Source of the DNA: Scleromatobacter sp964418745
GTDB taxonomy: Bacteria > Pseudomonadota > Gammaproteobacteria > Burkholderiales > Burkholderiaceae_C
NCBI GenBank assembly: GCA_964418745.1
Contig: CAYQMX010000004.1
Coordinates: 186,001 to 250,000, forward strand
DNA: 64,000 nt
Direction: 5' to 3'
Shown: in pieces, positions 37,299 through 45,615 of the stretch
How positions within the stretch are numbered: position 1 is the first letter of the stretch
Layout of the letters: every line of letters begins with the position of its first letter
Made by a program: the position numbers and the translations under genes
Notes under the pieces: model-generated
Told to the model about the DNA's origin: nothing
Databases searched by the model: none
The model's input: the letters and a program-made list of their open reading frames with translations, nothing else

Positions 37299-37352
37299 GC
37301 GCACGCACGGCCGCTCCGAAGGGCGCTCGCACCGCAGGCCGCAGGCCGGAGG
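37296..37352 (+). repeat. Stop-codon-anchored palindromic repeat, copy B
   Basis: The element begins with the TGA stop of btuC: TGAGCGCACGCACGGCCG, then CTCCGAAGGGCGCTCGCACC, then GCAGGCCGCAGGCCGG. It matches copy A (12136 down to 12079, minus strand) with two differences over ~42 bases. GAGCGC and GCGCTC can pair. It fills nearly all of the 62-base btuC-btuD gap. Confidence 0.65.
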
Positions 37353-37360
37353 GTTGCTGA

Positions 37361-38110
37361 ATGAACGCGACCCCGCTGCTCGAGACCCGCACGCTGACGC
37401 TGCGCGCCGCTGGCCGCTGCCTGGTCGAGGGGCTGGACTGGCGCGTGCAGGCCGGCGAGCGCTGGTGCGTGATCGGGCGCAACGGCGCCGGCAAGAGCCT
37501 GGTGCTGCGCGCGCTGGCGGGCCTGAGCGTGCCCGACCGGGCGGGCGAGGTCCTGTGGCAGGGCCGCGCGCAGCCGGACTGGCCCGTCGGCGCCGCGGCC
37601 GCGCTGCGGGCGCTGATGCCGCAGCAGGCGCAGGACCGCTTCGCGCTGACCGTGGAGCGCACGCTGGCCCTCAGCGCGGTCGTGGCCGACGCGGGCGTGC
37701 AGGGCACGGGCGAACTGATGCATGCGTTGGACATCGCGGGGCTGGCCGGACGCCGGGTCGACCAGCTCTCCGGCGGCGAGCGCCAGCGCGTCGCGCTGGC
37801 CCAGTGCACGGTGCAGGGTGCCGCGCTGATGCTGCTCGACGAACCGGTGTCGTTCCAGGATCCGGCCCACCAGCAGGTCGTCGGCCGCTGGCTGGTCGAC
37901 GCGGTGCCGGCGGGGTCGGGCCGCCAGGCGTGGATCGCCACGGCGCACGACCCGAGCTGGATCGGCCGCGTCGCCACCCACGTGCTGGCGCTGTCCGGCG
38001 ACGGTCGCTGGGAGGCCGGGCCGGTCGACGCGGTGCTGTGCGCGCCGGTGCTGGCGCGCACCTACGGCTGTGCGTGGCGCAGCGTCGAAGGGGCCTGGCT
38101 CCCGGTCTAG
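37361..38110 (+). CDS. btuD: Cobalamin ABC transporter ATPase BtuD
   Basis: A 249-residue ATPase with Walker A GRNGAGKS, signature LSGGERQRVALAQ, Walker B LMLLDEPVSFQDP and the H-loop TAHDPSW. It is third in the riboswitch-controlled cluster btuB-btuC-btuD. No btuF substrate-binding protein is present in the window. It runs to within 4 bases of the convergent mltB stop. Confidence 0.93.
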   Translation: MNATPLLETRTLTLRAAGRCLVEGLDWRVQAGERWCVIGRNGAGKSLVLRALAGLSVPDRAGEVLWQGRAQPDWPVGAAAALRALMPQQAQDRFALTVERTLALSAVVADAGVQGTGELMHALDIAGLAGRRVDQLSGGERQRVALAQCTVQGAALMLLDEPVSFQDPAHQQVVGRWLVDAVPAGSGRQAWIATAHDPSWIGRVATHVLALSGDGRWEAGPVDAVLCAPVLARTYGCAWRSVEGAWLPV

Positions 38111-38114
38111 GGCT

Positions 38115-39371
38115 TCATGGCGCGGTCGGCAGCACCCGGGCCGCGGGCGCCAGCGCCATCTCGCGCCGGAGCGCGGCGCCCAGCTCGATGACGGCCATCG
38201 CGTAGTAGCTGGACCAGTTGTAGCGCGTGACCGCATAGAAGTTGCGCGTGCCGGCGATGTAGGTGGGCGGGTCGTCGCCGTTCTGCAGCTCGACGAACGC
38301 GAGCGGGCCGTCGAACTCGCGCGCGCCCTCGGGCAGGCGGGCGCCGGCGGCGGCCAGTTGCGCGGCGTTGAACGTGGGCACGATGTCGGGCGCGACCAGG
38401 CGGGCACGCGACTCGATGTCGGTCGGCGGCTGCACCGGGAAGTACGTCGGCACGCCGGGCTGCCAGCCGAACGTGGCCAGGTAGCCGGCGACGCTGCCCA
38501 CCACGTCGTCGCCGCCCGCGGCGACGTCGACATGGCCGTCGTGGTCGAAGTCGATCGCGTACTTCAGCAGGCTGCTGGGCATGAACTGCGGCCAGCCGAT
38601 GGCGCCGGCGAACGAGCCGCGCGCGGTGTCGGCCTCGCGGCCCTCGAGCGCGCACCAGACGAGGTAGGCGCGCAGCTCGCTGCGGTAGAACGCGCTGCGG
38701 TCCGAGCGGCCCGACGGGAAATCGAACGCCAGCGTGGCCAGCGCGTCGAGCACGCGGTAGTTGCCGGTCATGCGCCCGTAGAAGCTCTCCACGCCGACGA
38801 TGCCGGCGACGATCTCGGGCGGCACGCCGTAGCGCTGCTGCGCGTCGGCCAGCGTGGCGGCGTGCGCCTGCCACCACTGCACGCCCGCGGCGAGCCGCTT
38901 GGGCTCGATGAAGCGGGCCCGGTAGGCGGCCCAGTTCTTCGCGTTGCCGGGCGCCGCCGGCATGATGGCCTTGGCCACGCTGGGCAGGTAGCGCGCCCGC
39001 GCGAGCTGGGTCTCCACCCACGCACGGTCCAGTCCGCGTTCGTCGGCCACCTGCGCCGCGAAGGCGAGCACGTCGTCGCGGCGGCCGTAGACGACGCTGT
39101 CGGGCGCATCGTCGTCGCGTGCGACGACCGGCTTGCCCTTCTTCTTGCCCTTCTTCGCGGGGGCCGGCCTGGACTTCGCCACGCGGTGTGCCGCGTGGGC
39201 CGGGCTCGCGCTCGCCGCCAGGGCGCTCGCGCCCGCCTGGGCGGCGGCCGTGCCGCAGGCCAGGACGAGGGCGAGCACGACGGCGGCCAGCGGCAGCGGC
39301 CGGGGACGCCGGGTCGCGCCGACCTCGCGGTTCGTTGGAGGGGACGGGCGGAGCTCGGGCGCGGGAATCAT
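38115..39371 (-). CDS. mltB: Lytic murein transglycosylase B
   Basis: A 418-residue periplasmic enzyme. A signal peptide lies near the start (LAAVVLALVLACGTAAA), then a basic linker (AKKGKKKGKP). The catalytic core includes GVPPEIVAGIVGVESFYGR with the catalytic Glu in VESFYG, GAIGWPQFMPSS and YAIDFDHDGHVDV (the EF-hand-like calcium loop of MltB). Cleaves glycan strands with anhydro-muramyl product formation. The Cys at the end of the hydrophobic run suggests possible lipid anchoring, less certain. Confidence 0.94.
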   Translation of the reverse strand: MIPAPELRPSPPTNREVGATRRPRPLPLAAVVLALVLACGTAAAQAGASALAASASPAHAAHRVAKSRPAPAKKGKKKGKPVVARDDDAPDSVVYGRRDDVLAFAAQVADERGLDRAWVETQLARARYLPSVAKAIMPAAPGNAKNWAAYRARFIEPKRLAAGVQWWQAHAATLADAQQRYGVPPEIVAGIVGVESFYGRMTGNYRVLDALATLAFDFPSGRSDRSAFYRSELRAYLVWCALEGREADTARGSFAGAIGWPQFMPSSLLKYAIDFDHDGHVDVAAGGDDVVGSVAGYLATFGWQPGVPTYFPVQPPTDIESRARLVAPDIVPTFNAAQLAAAGARLPEGAREFDGPLAFVELQNGDDPPTYIAGTRNFYAVTRYNWSSYYAMAVIELGAALRREMALAPAARVLPTAP

Positions 39372-39447
39372 CGGCCCAGTTTAGCCAGCCCGGCCGCCGC
39401 CGCCGTGGCGCCGCACGCCGGGTGTCGCGTGCACGCCGCGTCCGCGC

Positions 39448-41616
39448 TCAGGGGCGGACGGGCGCGCCCGGCGCGTCCCGGGTGCGCGCCGCCTGCGCCA
39501 GCGCGGCTGCCAGCGCGCGCGCCCCCGCCTTGATGCCGCTCCAGTCGGCGCTGGCGGCGGCCGCGGGCGGCCCGTAGCGCAGGCGTTCCAGCGCGTCGAG
39601 CCGGCGCGCCAGGCCTTCGGCCGGTGCACCGAAGCGCCGCCGCAGCGCGGCCGCGACGACGCCGGGCGATTCGTGGCCGGCCACCCGCACGCCGTGCGGC
39701 TGCAGCGGGCGCAGCGCCGCCGCCAGCCGGCGCGTCTGGCGCTGGCCCGGCGTGCGCCGGTGCGAGTCCCACCACGCCGCGCCGGCGCCGATGACCGCGG
39801 CCACGCTGATGACCGTCATCAGCGCGCGGCCCAGGTCGTCGGAGTCGGGGCTGCCGACCCCCATCTTCCTGAGCAGGTCGAACTGGGCGTTGCGGTTGTA
39901 GCCCAGCACCCATTCCCGCCAGCGGTTGTCCAGCGTCTCGCGCCAGGCGCGCAGGCGCTCCACCATGCCGGGGCTGACCGAGTTGATGGCGGTGCCCACG
40001 AAGCCGGCCGCCGGCTGGATGGCCCGGCCGCGCTCGATGCGGTCCGGGGCGACCGCGGCGGTCGGGTCGGCGCGCACCCAGCCGCGGCGCGGGTTCCAGT
40101 ACTCGGCCCAGGCGTGCGCGTTGCTCTGGCGCACGATCAACCAGCCGTCCTCGGGCTGCGCGTCGGCGCCCTGGTAGCCGGTGACCAGGCGCGCGGGAAT
40201 GCCCATCGAGCGCAGCACGACGACGAAGGCGGTGGCGAAGTGCTCGCAGAAGCCCACCTTGCGATCGAGCCAGAACTCGTCGACCGGATCGTGTTCGTAG
40301 GCACCTGGCGACAGCGTGTAGGTGAAGCCGGCGCTGCCGATGTGGCGGTACAGGCTCGCGACCACGGCGTCGGGGTCGGCCGGTTCGCCCTGGCGTGCGA
40401 GGCCCCCGTGCTCGCGCAGCCATTGCTGCGACCAGGCGCGCGTGCGCGGGAAGAACTGCGGTGGCAGCCGCAGGTTGTCGCGCAGGTCGGTGGCCGTGGC
40501 GCCCACGATGCGGTCGTCCAGCCCGGCGACGGCGCGCAGGTGCAGGCGCTGCGAGATGGGCCGCCGGGTGCGCCATTGCAGGTCGAGGTCGGCCAGCGGC
40601 CGCGCGTCGCCGCCGTCGAGCACCTGCACGCCTTGCGCCGGGTCGCCGTTGCGGTCGGTGGACTGCGGCGGCGTGAGCTCCAGCAGCGGCAGCCAGGTCA
40701 GCTCGGTCGGCTCCAGCGTCATCTCGTAGGGCGTGGGCACGCCGCGTTCGTCGACGCTGACCGATCGCGGGCCCGTGTTGCGCCGCACCCGGCCGTCGAA
40801 CAGCGACTGCGCGCGCCACTCGTGGCCGTCGGTGTCGACCAGCACCGGGCCGCGGAAATACATCTGCGCGGCGGCCGGCGCGCGGCCCGCGAAGCGGATG
40901 CGCAGCGCGATGCTGTCGTCATTGGCCAGGTCGGCCACGTTCCCCAGCTCGAGGTGGTCCGACAGGCCGGTGCGGTTGGCCGAGTTGACCGACGGCCACA
41001 GCGGGCCGATGCGCGGGAACAGCAGGAACAGCGCCACCATCACCGGCGTGCCGATCAGCGCCGCCCGGCCCGCCAGGCCGGCCGCCTGGCGGATCGTGGG
41101 CCGGCCGGCGGGGATGTGCGCCAGCGTCAGCGCGGTGAGCCAGCCCCACACCGACACGCCGGTGCCCAGCGCGGTGAGCAGCGACTGCGAGTACAGGAAG
41201 GTGGTCAGCACCAGGAAGAACCCGAGGAAGAACACCACCAGCGCATCGCGGCGCGCGCGCAGCTCCAGCGTCTTCAGCGCCATCAGCACCACCAGCAGGG
41301 TGACGCCGGCATCCTTGCTGACCAGCGTCTTCTCGGCCGTGAAGGTGAGCACCGCGGCCAGGCCCAGCAGGCCCAGCACGGCCGCGCGGCCGGGCAGCGG
41401 CCCCTGGCGCCACGCCAGCCAGCCGCGCCAGGCCAGCACCACGCCGGTGAGGCCGGCCACCCACAGCGGCAGGTGGAACAGGTGCGGCGCGATCGTCCAG
41501 CCGATCAGGGCGAGCATGAACACCGTGTCGCGCGCCTCGCGCGAGGGGGCGCGCCAGCGCGGATGCGCGAGGACGACCGGGCCGCGGTCGGCAGCGGAAG
41601 GGCGTGCCACGGGCAT
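39448..41616 (-). CDS. TgpA-like membrane transglutaminase (DUF3488)
   Basis: A 722-residue inner-membrane protein. About seven N-terminal helices (DUF3488, residues ~25-200) precede a periplasmic transglutaminase core with VGFCEHFATAFVVVLRSMGIPARLVTGYQG (nucleophile Cys), SNAHAWAEYW (His) and WVRADPTAAVA (Asp), a full catalytic triad. A further transmembrane helix (ALMTVISVAAVIGAGAAWW) and a DUF4129-like C-terminal domain follow. In Pseudomonas TgpA is essential. Start ATG 41616 shares one base with the stop of the DUF58 gene. Confidence 0.93.
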   Translation of the reverse strand: MPVARPSAADRGPVVLAHPRWRAPSREARDTVFMLALIGWTIAPHLFHLPLWVAGLTGVVLAWRGWLAWRQGPLPGRAAVLGLLGLAAVLTFTAEKTLVSKDAGVTLLVVLMALKTLELRARRDALVVFFLGFFLVLTTFLYSQSLLTALGTGVSVWGWLTALTLAHIPAGRPTIRQAAGLAGRAALIGTPVMVALFLLFPRIGPLWPSVNSANRTGLSDHLELGNVADLANDDSIALRIRFAGRAPAAAQMYFRGPVLVDTDGHEWRAQSLFDGRVRRNTGPRSVSVDERGVPTPYEMTLEPTELTWLPLLELTPPQSTDRNGDPAQGVQVLDGGDARPLADLDLQWRTRRPISQRLHLRAVAGLDDRIVGATATDLRDNLRLPPQFFPRTRAWSQQWLREHGGLARQGEPADPDAVVASLYRHIGSAGFTYTLSPGAYEHDPVDEFWLDRKVGFCEHFATAFVVVLRSMGIPARLVTGYQGADAQPEDGWLIVRQSNAHAWAEYWNPRRGWVRADPTAAVAPDRIERGRAIQPAAGFVGTAINSVSPGMVERLRAWRETLDNRWREWVLGYNRNAQFDLLRKMGVGSPDSDDLGRALMTVISVAAVIGAGAAWWDSHRRTPGQRQTRRLAAALRPLQPHGVRVAGHESPGVVAAALRRRFGAPAEGLARRLDALERLRYGPPAAAASADWSGIKAGARALAAALAQAARTRDAPGAPVRP

Positions 41617-42605
41617 CACCAGGCGGCTAGTGCCTGCAGCGCGGCGTGCCGGTGCGCGCTGCCGTTGTCCGGCGCCAGCTCGGTGCCGGGCAGGCTCAGC
41701 CCCCAGTCGTGGCCGGCGGCGTCGGCGGCGAGGATCCAGGCGGCCAGTCGCGCCAGTCGCTCCTCGGTGTCGAGCCCGGCCGCCTGGCCCCACTGCAGCC
41801 ACAGCTCGCGCTGCACGGCGCCGGCGGTCTCGCGGCTGATCATCTCGCCGGTGCGGGCGGCCTTCTTCCACACCACCTGGCGCAGGGTGTCGCCGCGGCG
41901 GTACGCGCGCACGCCCTCGAACTCGGTGCCGTTGCCGCGCGCGGCCGGCCGGTCGTCCCCCTGCGCGGCGTCGGTCTGCGGCCAGGGTGGCGTCGGCGCC
42001 TCCGGGCGCGGGTAGACCCACTGCCGGCCGGCCGGTCGCCAGATCGTCCAGGCGCGGAACAGGCCGAACGGGTAGCGTGACTCGATGCGTACCAGCGGCA
42101 GCGCATGCAGGCCGCGCCCGGGCGCCAGCCAGCCCAGGTGGACCGCGGTCTGGCCCTGGGCCGCGATCTCGGCGTAGGCGAGCGGGACGGGGTGCGCGCC
42201 GAGGTCCAGGCCGAAGCCCACGCCCAGGCGGCTGGCGCCGGGATTGGTGACCACCACTTCCAGCACCGCGGCGTCGCCGGCGAAGGCCGGCAGCAGCGGC
42301 TTCAGGTGCAGCGTGAGGCCGCGCAGGCTGCCGTGGGTCATGTGCATCGAGGCCGCCGCGCTGCCCGCCAGCAGGAAGGTGAGGGCGAAGCCCAGGCTCA
42401 GCTGGTAGTTGATGGAGACCACCAGCAGCAGCAGCAGCGTCAGGCAGAACGCCAGGCCGGCGCGCGAGGGCACGATGTAGATGTTGCGCTGGTCCAGCGT
42501 CTGGCTCTCGCGCGGCTGCATGCGCGCGCTCCACCACGCGCGAAAGCGCCCGCGCACGTCGAGGAACGCGGGCGGGGCGGCGGCGGGCGAGACGGCGTCG
42601 GACAT
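41616..42605 (-). CDS. DUF58 domain-containing protein
   Basis: A 329-residue protein with two N-terminal membrane helices (AGLAFCLTLLLLLVVSINYQ, LSLGFALTFLLAGSAAASM) and a DUF58 domain: EFEGVRAYRRGDTLRQVVWKKAARTGEMISRE. DUF58 proteins are related to von Willebrand A domains and act with MoxR ATPases. It is the middle gene of moxR-DUF58-tgpA, with 11 bases to moxR and a 1-base overlap to tgpA. Confidence 0.93.
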   Translation of the reverse strand: MSDAVSPAAAPPAFLDVRGRFRAWWSARMQPRESQTLDQRNIYIVPSRAGLAFCLTLLLLLVVSINYQLSLGFALTFLLAGSAAASMHMTHGSLRGLTLHLKPLLPAFAGDAAVLEVVVTNPGASRLGVGFGLDLGAHPVPLAYAEIAAQGQTAVHLGWLAPGRGLHALPLVRIESRYPFGLFRAWTIWRPAGRQWVYPRPEAPTPPWPQTDAAQGDDRPAARGNGTEFEGVRAYRRGDTLRQVVWKKAARTGEMISRETAGAVQRELWLQWGQAAGLDTEERLARLAAWILAADAAGHDWGLSLPGTELAPDNGSAHRHAALQALAAW

Positions 42606-42616
42606 CCCTCAGGCCC

Positions 42617-43543
42617 TCACGGCAGCGCCACCGACTCGATCATCGCCCGCACCTGTTCGCGCCGGCCGCGGCCGGCGCCGGGCACGGGCAGCAGCCGGTG
42701 CGCGATGGCCTGCGGCAGGATCGCCTGCAGGTCGTCGGGGCTGACGAAGTCGCGTTGGGCGAGCAGGGCGCGGGCCCGCGCCAGCCGCAGCACGCCGATG
42801 CCCGCCCGCGGTGACAGTCCCTCGCTGAACCAGTGGCCCGAGCGCGTGGCGGCGATCAGCGCCTGCAGGTAGTCGAGCAGCGACTCCGACACGTGCACCT
42901 GGCGCACCGCGGCCATCGCCTCCACCAGTTCGGCCGGCGTCATCACCGGGGTCAGCCGGGCGACCGCCTCGCGGCGATCCTGGCCGGCCAGCAGCTCGCG
43001 CTCGGACTTCGCGTCGGGGTAGCCCAGCGTGATGCACATCAGGAAGCGGTCGAGCTGCGACTCGGGCAGCGCGTAGGTGCCCAGCTGGTCGCCCGGGTTC
43101 TGCGTGGCGATGACGAAGAAGGGCTGGGGCAGCGGGCGCGTCTGGCCGTCCACGCTGACCTGCTGCTCCTCCATCGCCTCCAGCAGCGCGCTCTGCGTCT
43201 TCGGGCCGGCGCGATTGATCTCGTCGGCCAGGAGCACCTGGGCGAACACCGGTCCGGGGTGGAAGACGAAGGCCTCGCGGGTGCGCTCGTAGACGCTCAC
43301 GCCCACCAGGTCGCTGGGCATCAGGTCGGCGGTGAACTGCACCCGCGAGAAGCTCAGGCCCAGGGAGACCGCCAGCACGTGGGCCAGGGTCGTCTTGCCG
43401 ACCCCGGGCACGTCCTCGATCAGGAGATGGCCGCCGGCCAGCAGGCAGGCCACCGCGTCGTCGATCTGCGTCGGCTTGCCGACGATGATCGTGCTAATCT
43501 GGCTTTTCAGCCTTGTCAGACGTGCTTGCAACGATGAGGTCAT
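42617..43543 (-). CDS. MoxR-family AAA+ ATPase
   Basis: A 308-residue AAA+ ATPase: Walker A IEDVPGVGKTTLAHVLA, Walker B VLLADEINRAGPKTQSALLEAMEE, sensor 1 FVIATQNPGDQLGTYALPESQLDRF, and arginine/sensor 2 region GLSPRAGIGVLRLARA. MoxR ATPases act as chaperones on partner VWA/DUF58 proteins. First gene of the operon with DUF58 and TgpA. Confidence 0.95.
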   Translation of the reverse strand: MTSSLQARLTRLKSQISTIIVGKPTQIDDAVACLLAGGHLLIEDVPGVGKTTLAHVLAVSLGLSFSRVQFTADLMPSDLVGVSVYERTREAFVFHPGPVFAQVLLADEINRAGPKTQSALLEAMEEQQVSVDGQTRPLPQPFFVIATQNPGDQLGTYALPESQLDRFLMCITLGYPDAKSERELLAGQDRREAVARLTPVMTPAELVEAMAAVRQVHVSESLLDYLQALIAATRSGHWFSEGLSPRAGIGVLRLARARALLAQRDFVSPDDLQAILPQAIAHRLLPVPGAGRGRREQVRAMIESVALP

Positions 43544-43656
43544 GACCCGACGATAGCCGAACGGCAGACAGCGCGTGTGCGCGAACAGGCAGACGAGATG
43601 AGAACGACCGATCCGAGACAGGCCGGCGCGCCGGCACGGCGCGCGGGGAGCCCGCG

Positions 43657-44595
43657 ATGAGCACCGCCTTCTTCAGCCATGCCGACTGCCGGCGGCACGA
43701 CATGGGGCCGGGCCATCCGGAGTCGCCCGCGCGGCTTGACGCCATCGAGGACCACTTCGTGGCCACCGGCCTGGCCGACGTGCTGGTGCGCCACGACGAC
43801 GCCCCGCCGGCGCGGCTGGCGGACCTCGCCCACGCCCACGCGAGCAACTACCTGAGCGAGCTCGACGAGGTGTTCGCCCGCGTGGCGGCCGACGGCGCGC
43901 CGGCCGCGGTCGACCCCGACACCACCGCCTGCCCGCACACCCGCGCGGCCGCGCTGCGCGCCGCCGGCGCCGCGGTGGCCGCCACCGACCTGGTGCTGGA
44001 CGGCCGCGCCGACAACGCCTTCTGCGCGATCCGCCCGCCCGGCCACCACGCCACGCGCGACGCCGCGATGGGCTTCTGCTTCTACAACAACGTGGCCATC
44101 GCCGCCCGCCACGCGCTGGACGTGCGCGGTCTGCAGCGGGTGGCCATCGTCGACTTCGACGTCCACCACGGCAACGGCACCGAGGACATCATCGCCAACG
44201 ACGAGCGCGTGCTGATGGTGAGCTTCTTCCAGGACCAGCTCTACCCGTTCAGCGGCAGCGTGCCGCAGGGCGAGAACATGCTCAACGTGCCGGTGCCGGC
44301 CTACACCAAGGGCGCCGAGGTGCGCGAGATCGTCGAGTACCAGTGGCTGCCGCTGCTGGAGAAGTTCCGGCCCGAGATGATCTTCGTGTCGGCCGGCTTC
44401 GACGCACATCGCGACGACGACCTCGGCCGCATGGGGCTGGTGGAAGCCGACTACGAATGGATCACGGCGCGCCTGGTCGACCTGGCCCGGCGCCATGCGC
44501 GCGGGCGCATCGTCAGCTGCCTCGAGGGCGGCTACAACCTGGGCGCCCTGGCGCGCAGCGCGGCCGCGCACGTGCGCGTGCTGGCGGGCGTGTAG
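43657..44595 (+). CDS. Histone deacetylase family protein
   Basis: A 312-residue class II-type zinc hydrolase. HPESPARLDAIEDHF, IRPPGHHATRDAAMGFCFYNNVAIAARHA, IVDFDVHHGNGTEDI (Asp/His zinc ligands) and VSAGFDAHRDDDLGRM (Asp ligand) preserve all zinc and charge-relay residues. Bacterial members include acetylpolyamine amidohydrolases and lysine deacetylases; the substrate here is unknown. It is divergent from moxR across a 113-base gap. Confidence 0.93.
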   Translation: MSTAFFSHADCRRHDMGPGHPESPARLDAIEDHFVATGLADVLVRHDDAPPARLADLAHAHASNYLSELDEVFARVAADGAPAAVDPDTTACPHTRAAALRAAGAAVAATDLVLDGRADNAFCAIRPPGHHATRDAAMGFCFYNNVAIAARHALDVRGLQRVAIVDFDVHHGNGTEDIIANDERVLMVSFFQDQLYPFSGSVPQGENMLNVPVPAYTKGAEVREIVEYQWLPLLEKFRPEMIFVSAGFDAHRDDDLGRMGLVEADYEWITARLVDLARRHARGRIVSCLEGGYNLGALARSAAAHVRVLAGV

Positions 44596-44608
44596 CGCGC
44601 GGCCGGGT

Positions 44609-44983
44609 TCAGGCGCCCACGCGCGCGCGCATCGCGGCGATGTCGCCCACCGGCCGCACCTCGATCGCCCCGTACCGGGTCCATGGCAGCGCGTGGGCCA
44701 TGCGCACGGCTTCCTCCATCGATTCGGCCTCCACCAGGTTGAACCCGGCCAGCATCTCCTTGGTCTCGGCGAACGGCCCGTCGAGCACGGTGGCGCGGCC
44801 GTCGCGCACGCGCACCGTGCGGGCCGTGGCAGGGGGTTGCAGCTGCTGGAAGCCGAGCACCTTGCCCTCGGCCGCCAGCGCGTCGGCGTGCTGCAGGCAG
44901 CCGCGCATCTCGGTCTCGAATTGCTCGGCCGGCAGCTTGTCCATCAGGTCGGCATCGGTATACACAAGCAGCAGGTATTGCAT
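44609..44983 (-). CDS. YciI/DGPF family protein
   Basis: A 124-residue protein with the YciI-type ferredoxin fold: MQYLLLVYTDADLMDKLP at the start, the diagnostic VLDGPFAETKEMLAGFNLVEAESMEEAVRMA, and a C-terminal AIEVRPV. DGPF proteins are regularly encoded next to ECF42 sigma factors and are their likely partners or targets. It is convergent with the deacetylase-like gene (13-base gap) and divergent from a second DGPF gene. Confidence 0.9.
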   Translation of the reverse strand: MQYLLLVYTDADLMDKLPAEQFETEMRGCLQHADALAAEGKVLGFQQLQPPATARTVRVRDGRATVLDGPFAETKEMLAGFNLVEAESMEEAVRMAHALPWTRYGAIEVRPVGDIAAMRARVGA

Positions 44984-45156
44984 GGCGGCTTTCGCGAGGT
45001 TGGGTCGGTGGCGGTGGCTGCGATTCTGCCCGCAGGCGGAAAAGAAGTGGGCCCGCCGGCGCACGGGTGTCGAAACGCGGGCGCGCCGCTCGTCGTGGCA
45101 ACAGGAGGCGGCGGACGGATCGTCGCCCGCCATCGTCCAACGACAGGAGAACCCCA

Positions 45157-45585
45157 ATGCGAGTCATGGTCATCGTCAAGGCGAACGAGAACTCGGAGGC
45201 AGGCGTGATGCCCGATCCGCGGCTGTTCATCGCCATGGGCAAGTACAACGAGGAACTGGCCAATGCCGGCATCCTGCTGGCCGCCGACGGCCTGCATCCG
45301 TCGTCGCGCGGCGTGCGGGTGCATTTCTCGGGCGCGACCCGCAGCGTCACCGACGGGCCGTTCGCCGAGACCAAGGAACTCGTGGCCGGCTTCTGGCTGT
45401 GGGAAGTGCGCTCCATGGAGGAGGCCGTCGAGTGGGTGCGCCGGTGCCCGAACCCGCACGTCGGTGACAGCGACATCGAGATCCGTCCGGTGTTCTCGGC
45501 CGAGGAATTCGATGCCATCGTGCCGCGGGAGGTCGTCGAGCAGGAGGCCCGGCTGCGCGACCGGATCGCGTCCGGCGCCCGATGA
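45157..45585 (+). CDS. YciI/DGPF family protein (second copy)
   Basis: A 142-residue protein. MRVMVIVKANENSEAGVMPDPRLFIAMGKYNEELANAGILL and VTDGPFAETKELVAGFWLWEVRSMEEAVEWVRR show the DGPF motif. AGGAGA precedes ATG 45157 by 7 bases. It lies 30 bases upstream of the ECF sigma gene, so the two are probably one transcript. It is clearly related to, but diverged from, the gene at 44609-44983. Confidence 0.92.
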   Translation: MRVMVIVKANENSEAGVMPDPRLFIAMGKYNEELANAGILLAADGLHPSSRGVRVHFSGATRSVTDGPFAETKELVAGFWLWEVRSMEEAVEWVRRCPNPHVGDSDIEIRPVFSAEEFDAIVPREVVEQEARLRDRIASGAR

Positions 45586-45615
45586 GCACGTGCCCGCCGG
45601 TCGGAGGCGGCCCGC

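Noticed and set aside
39448..41616. Transglutaminase as the missing partner of the Anbu peptidase
   Set aside because: It is a membrane TgpA/DUF3488 protein in a moxR-DUF58 operon, a different family from the soluble transglutaminase of Anbu clusters.
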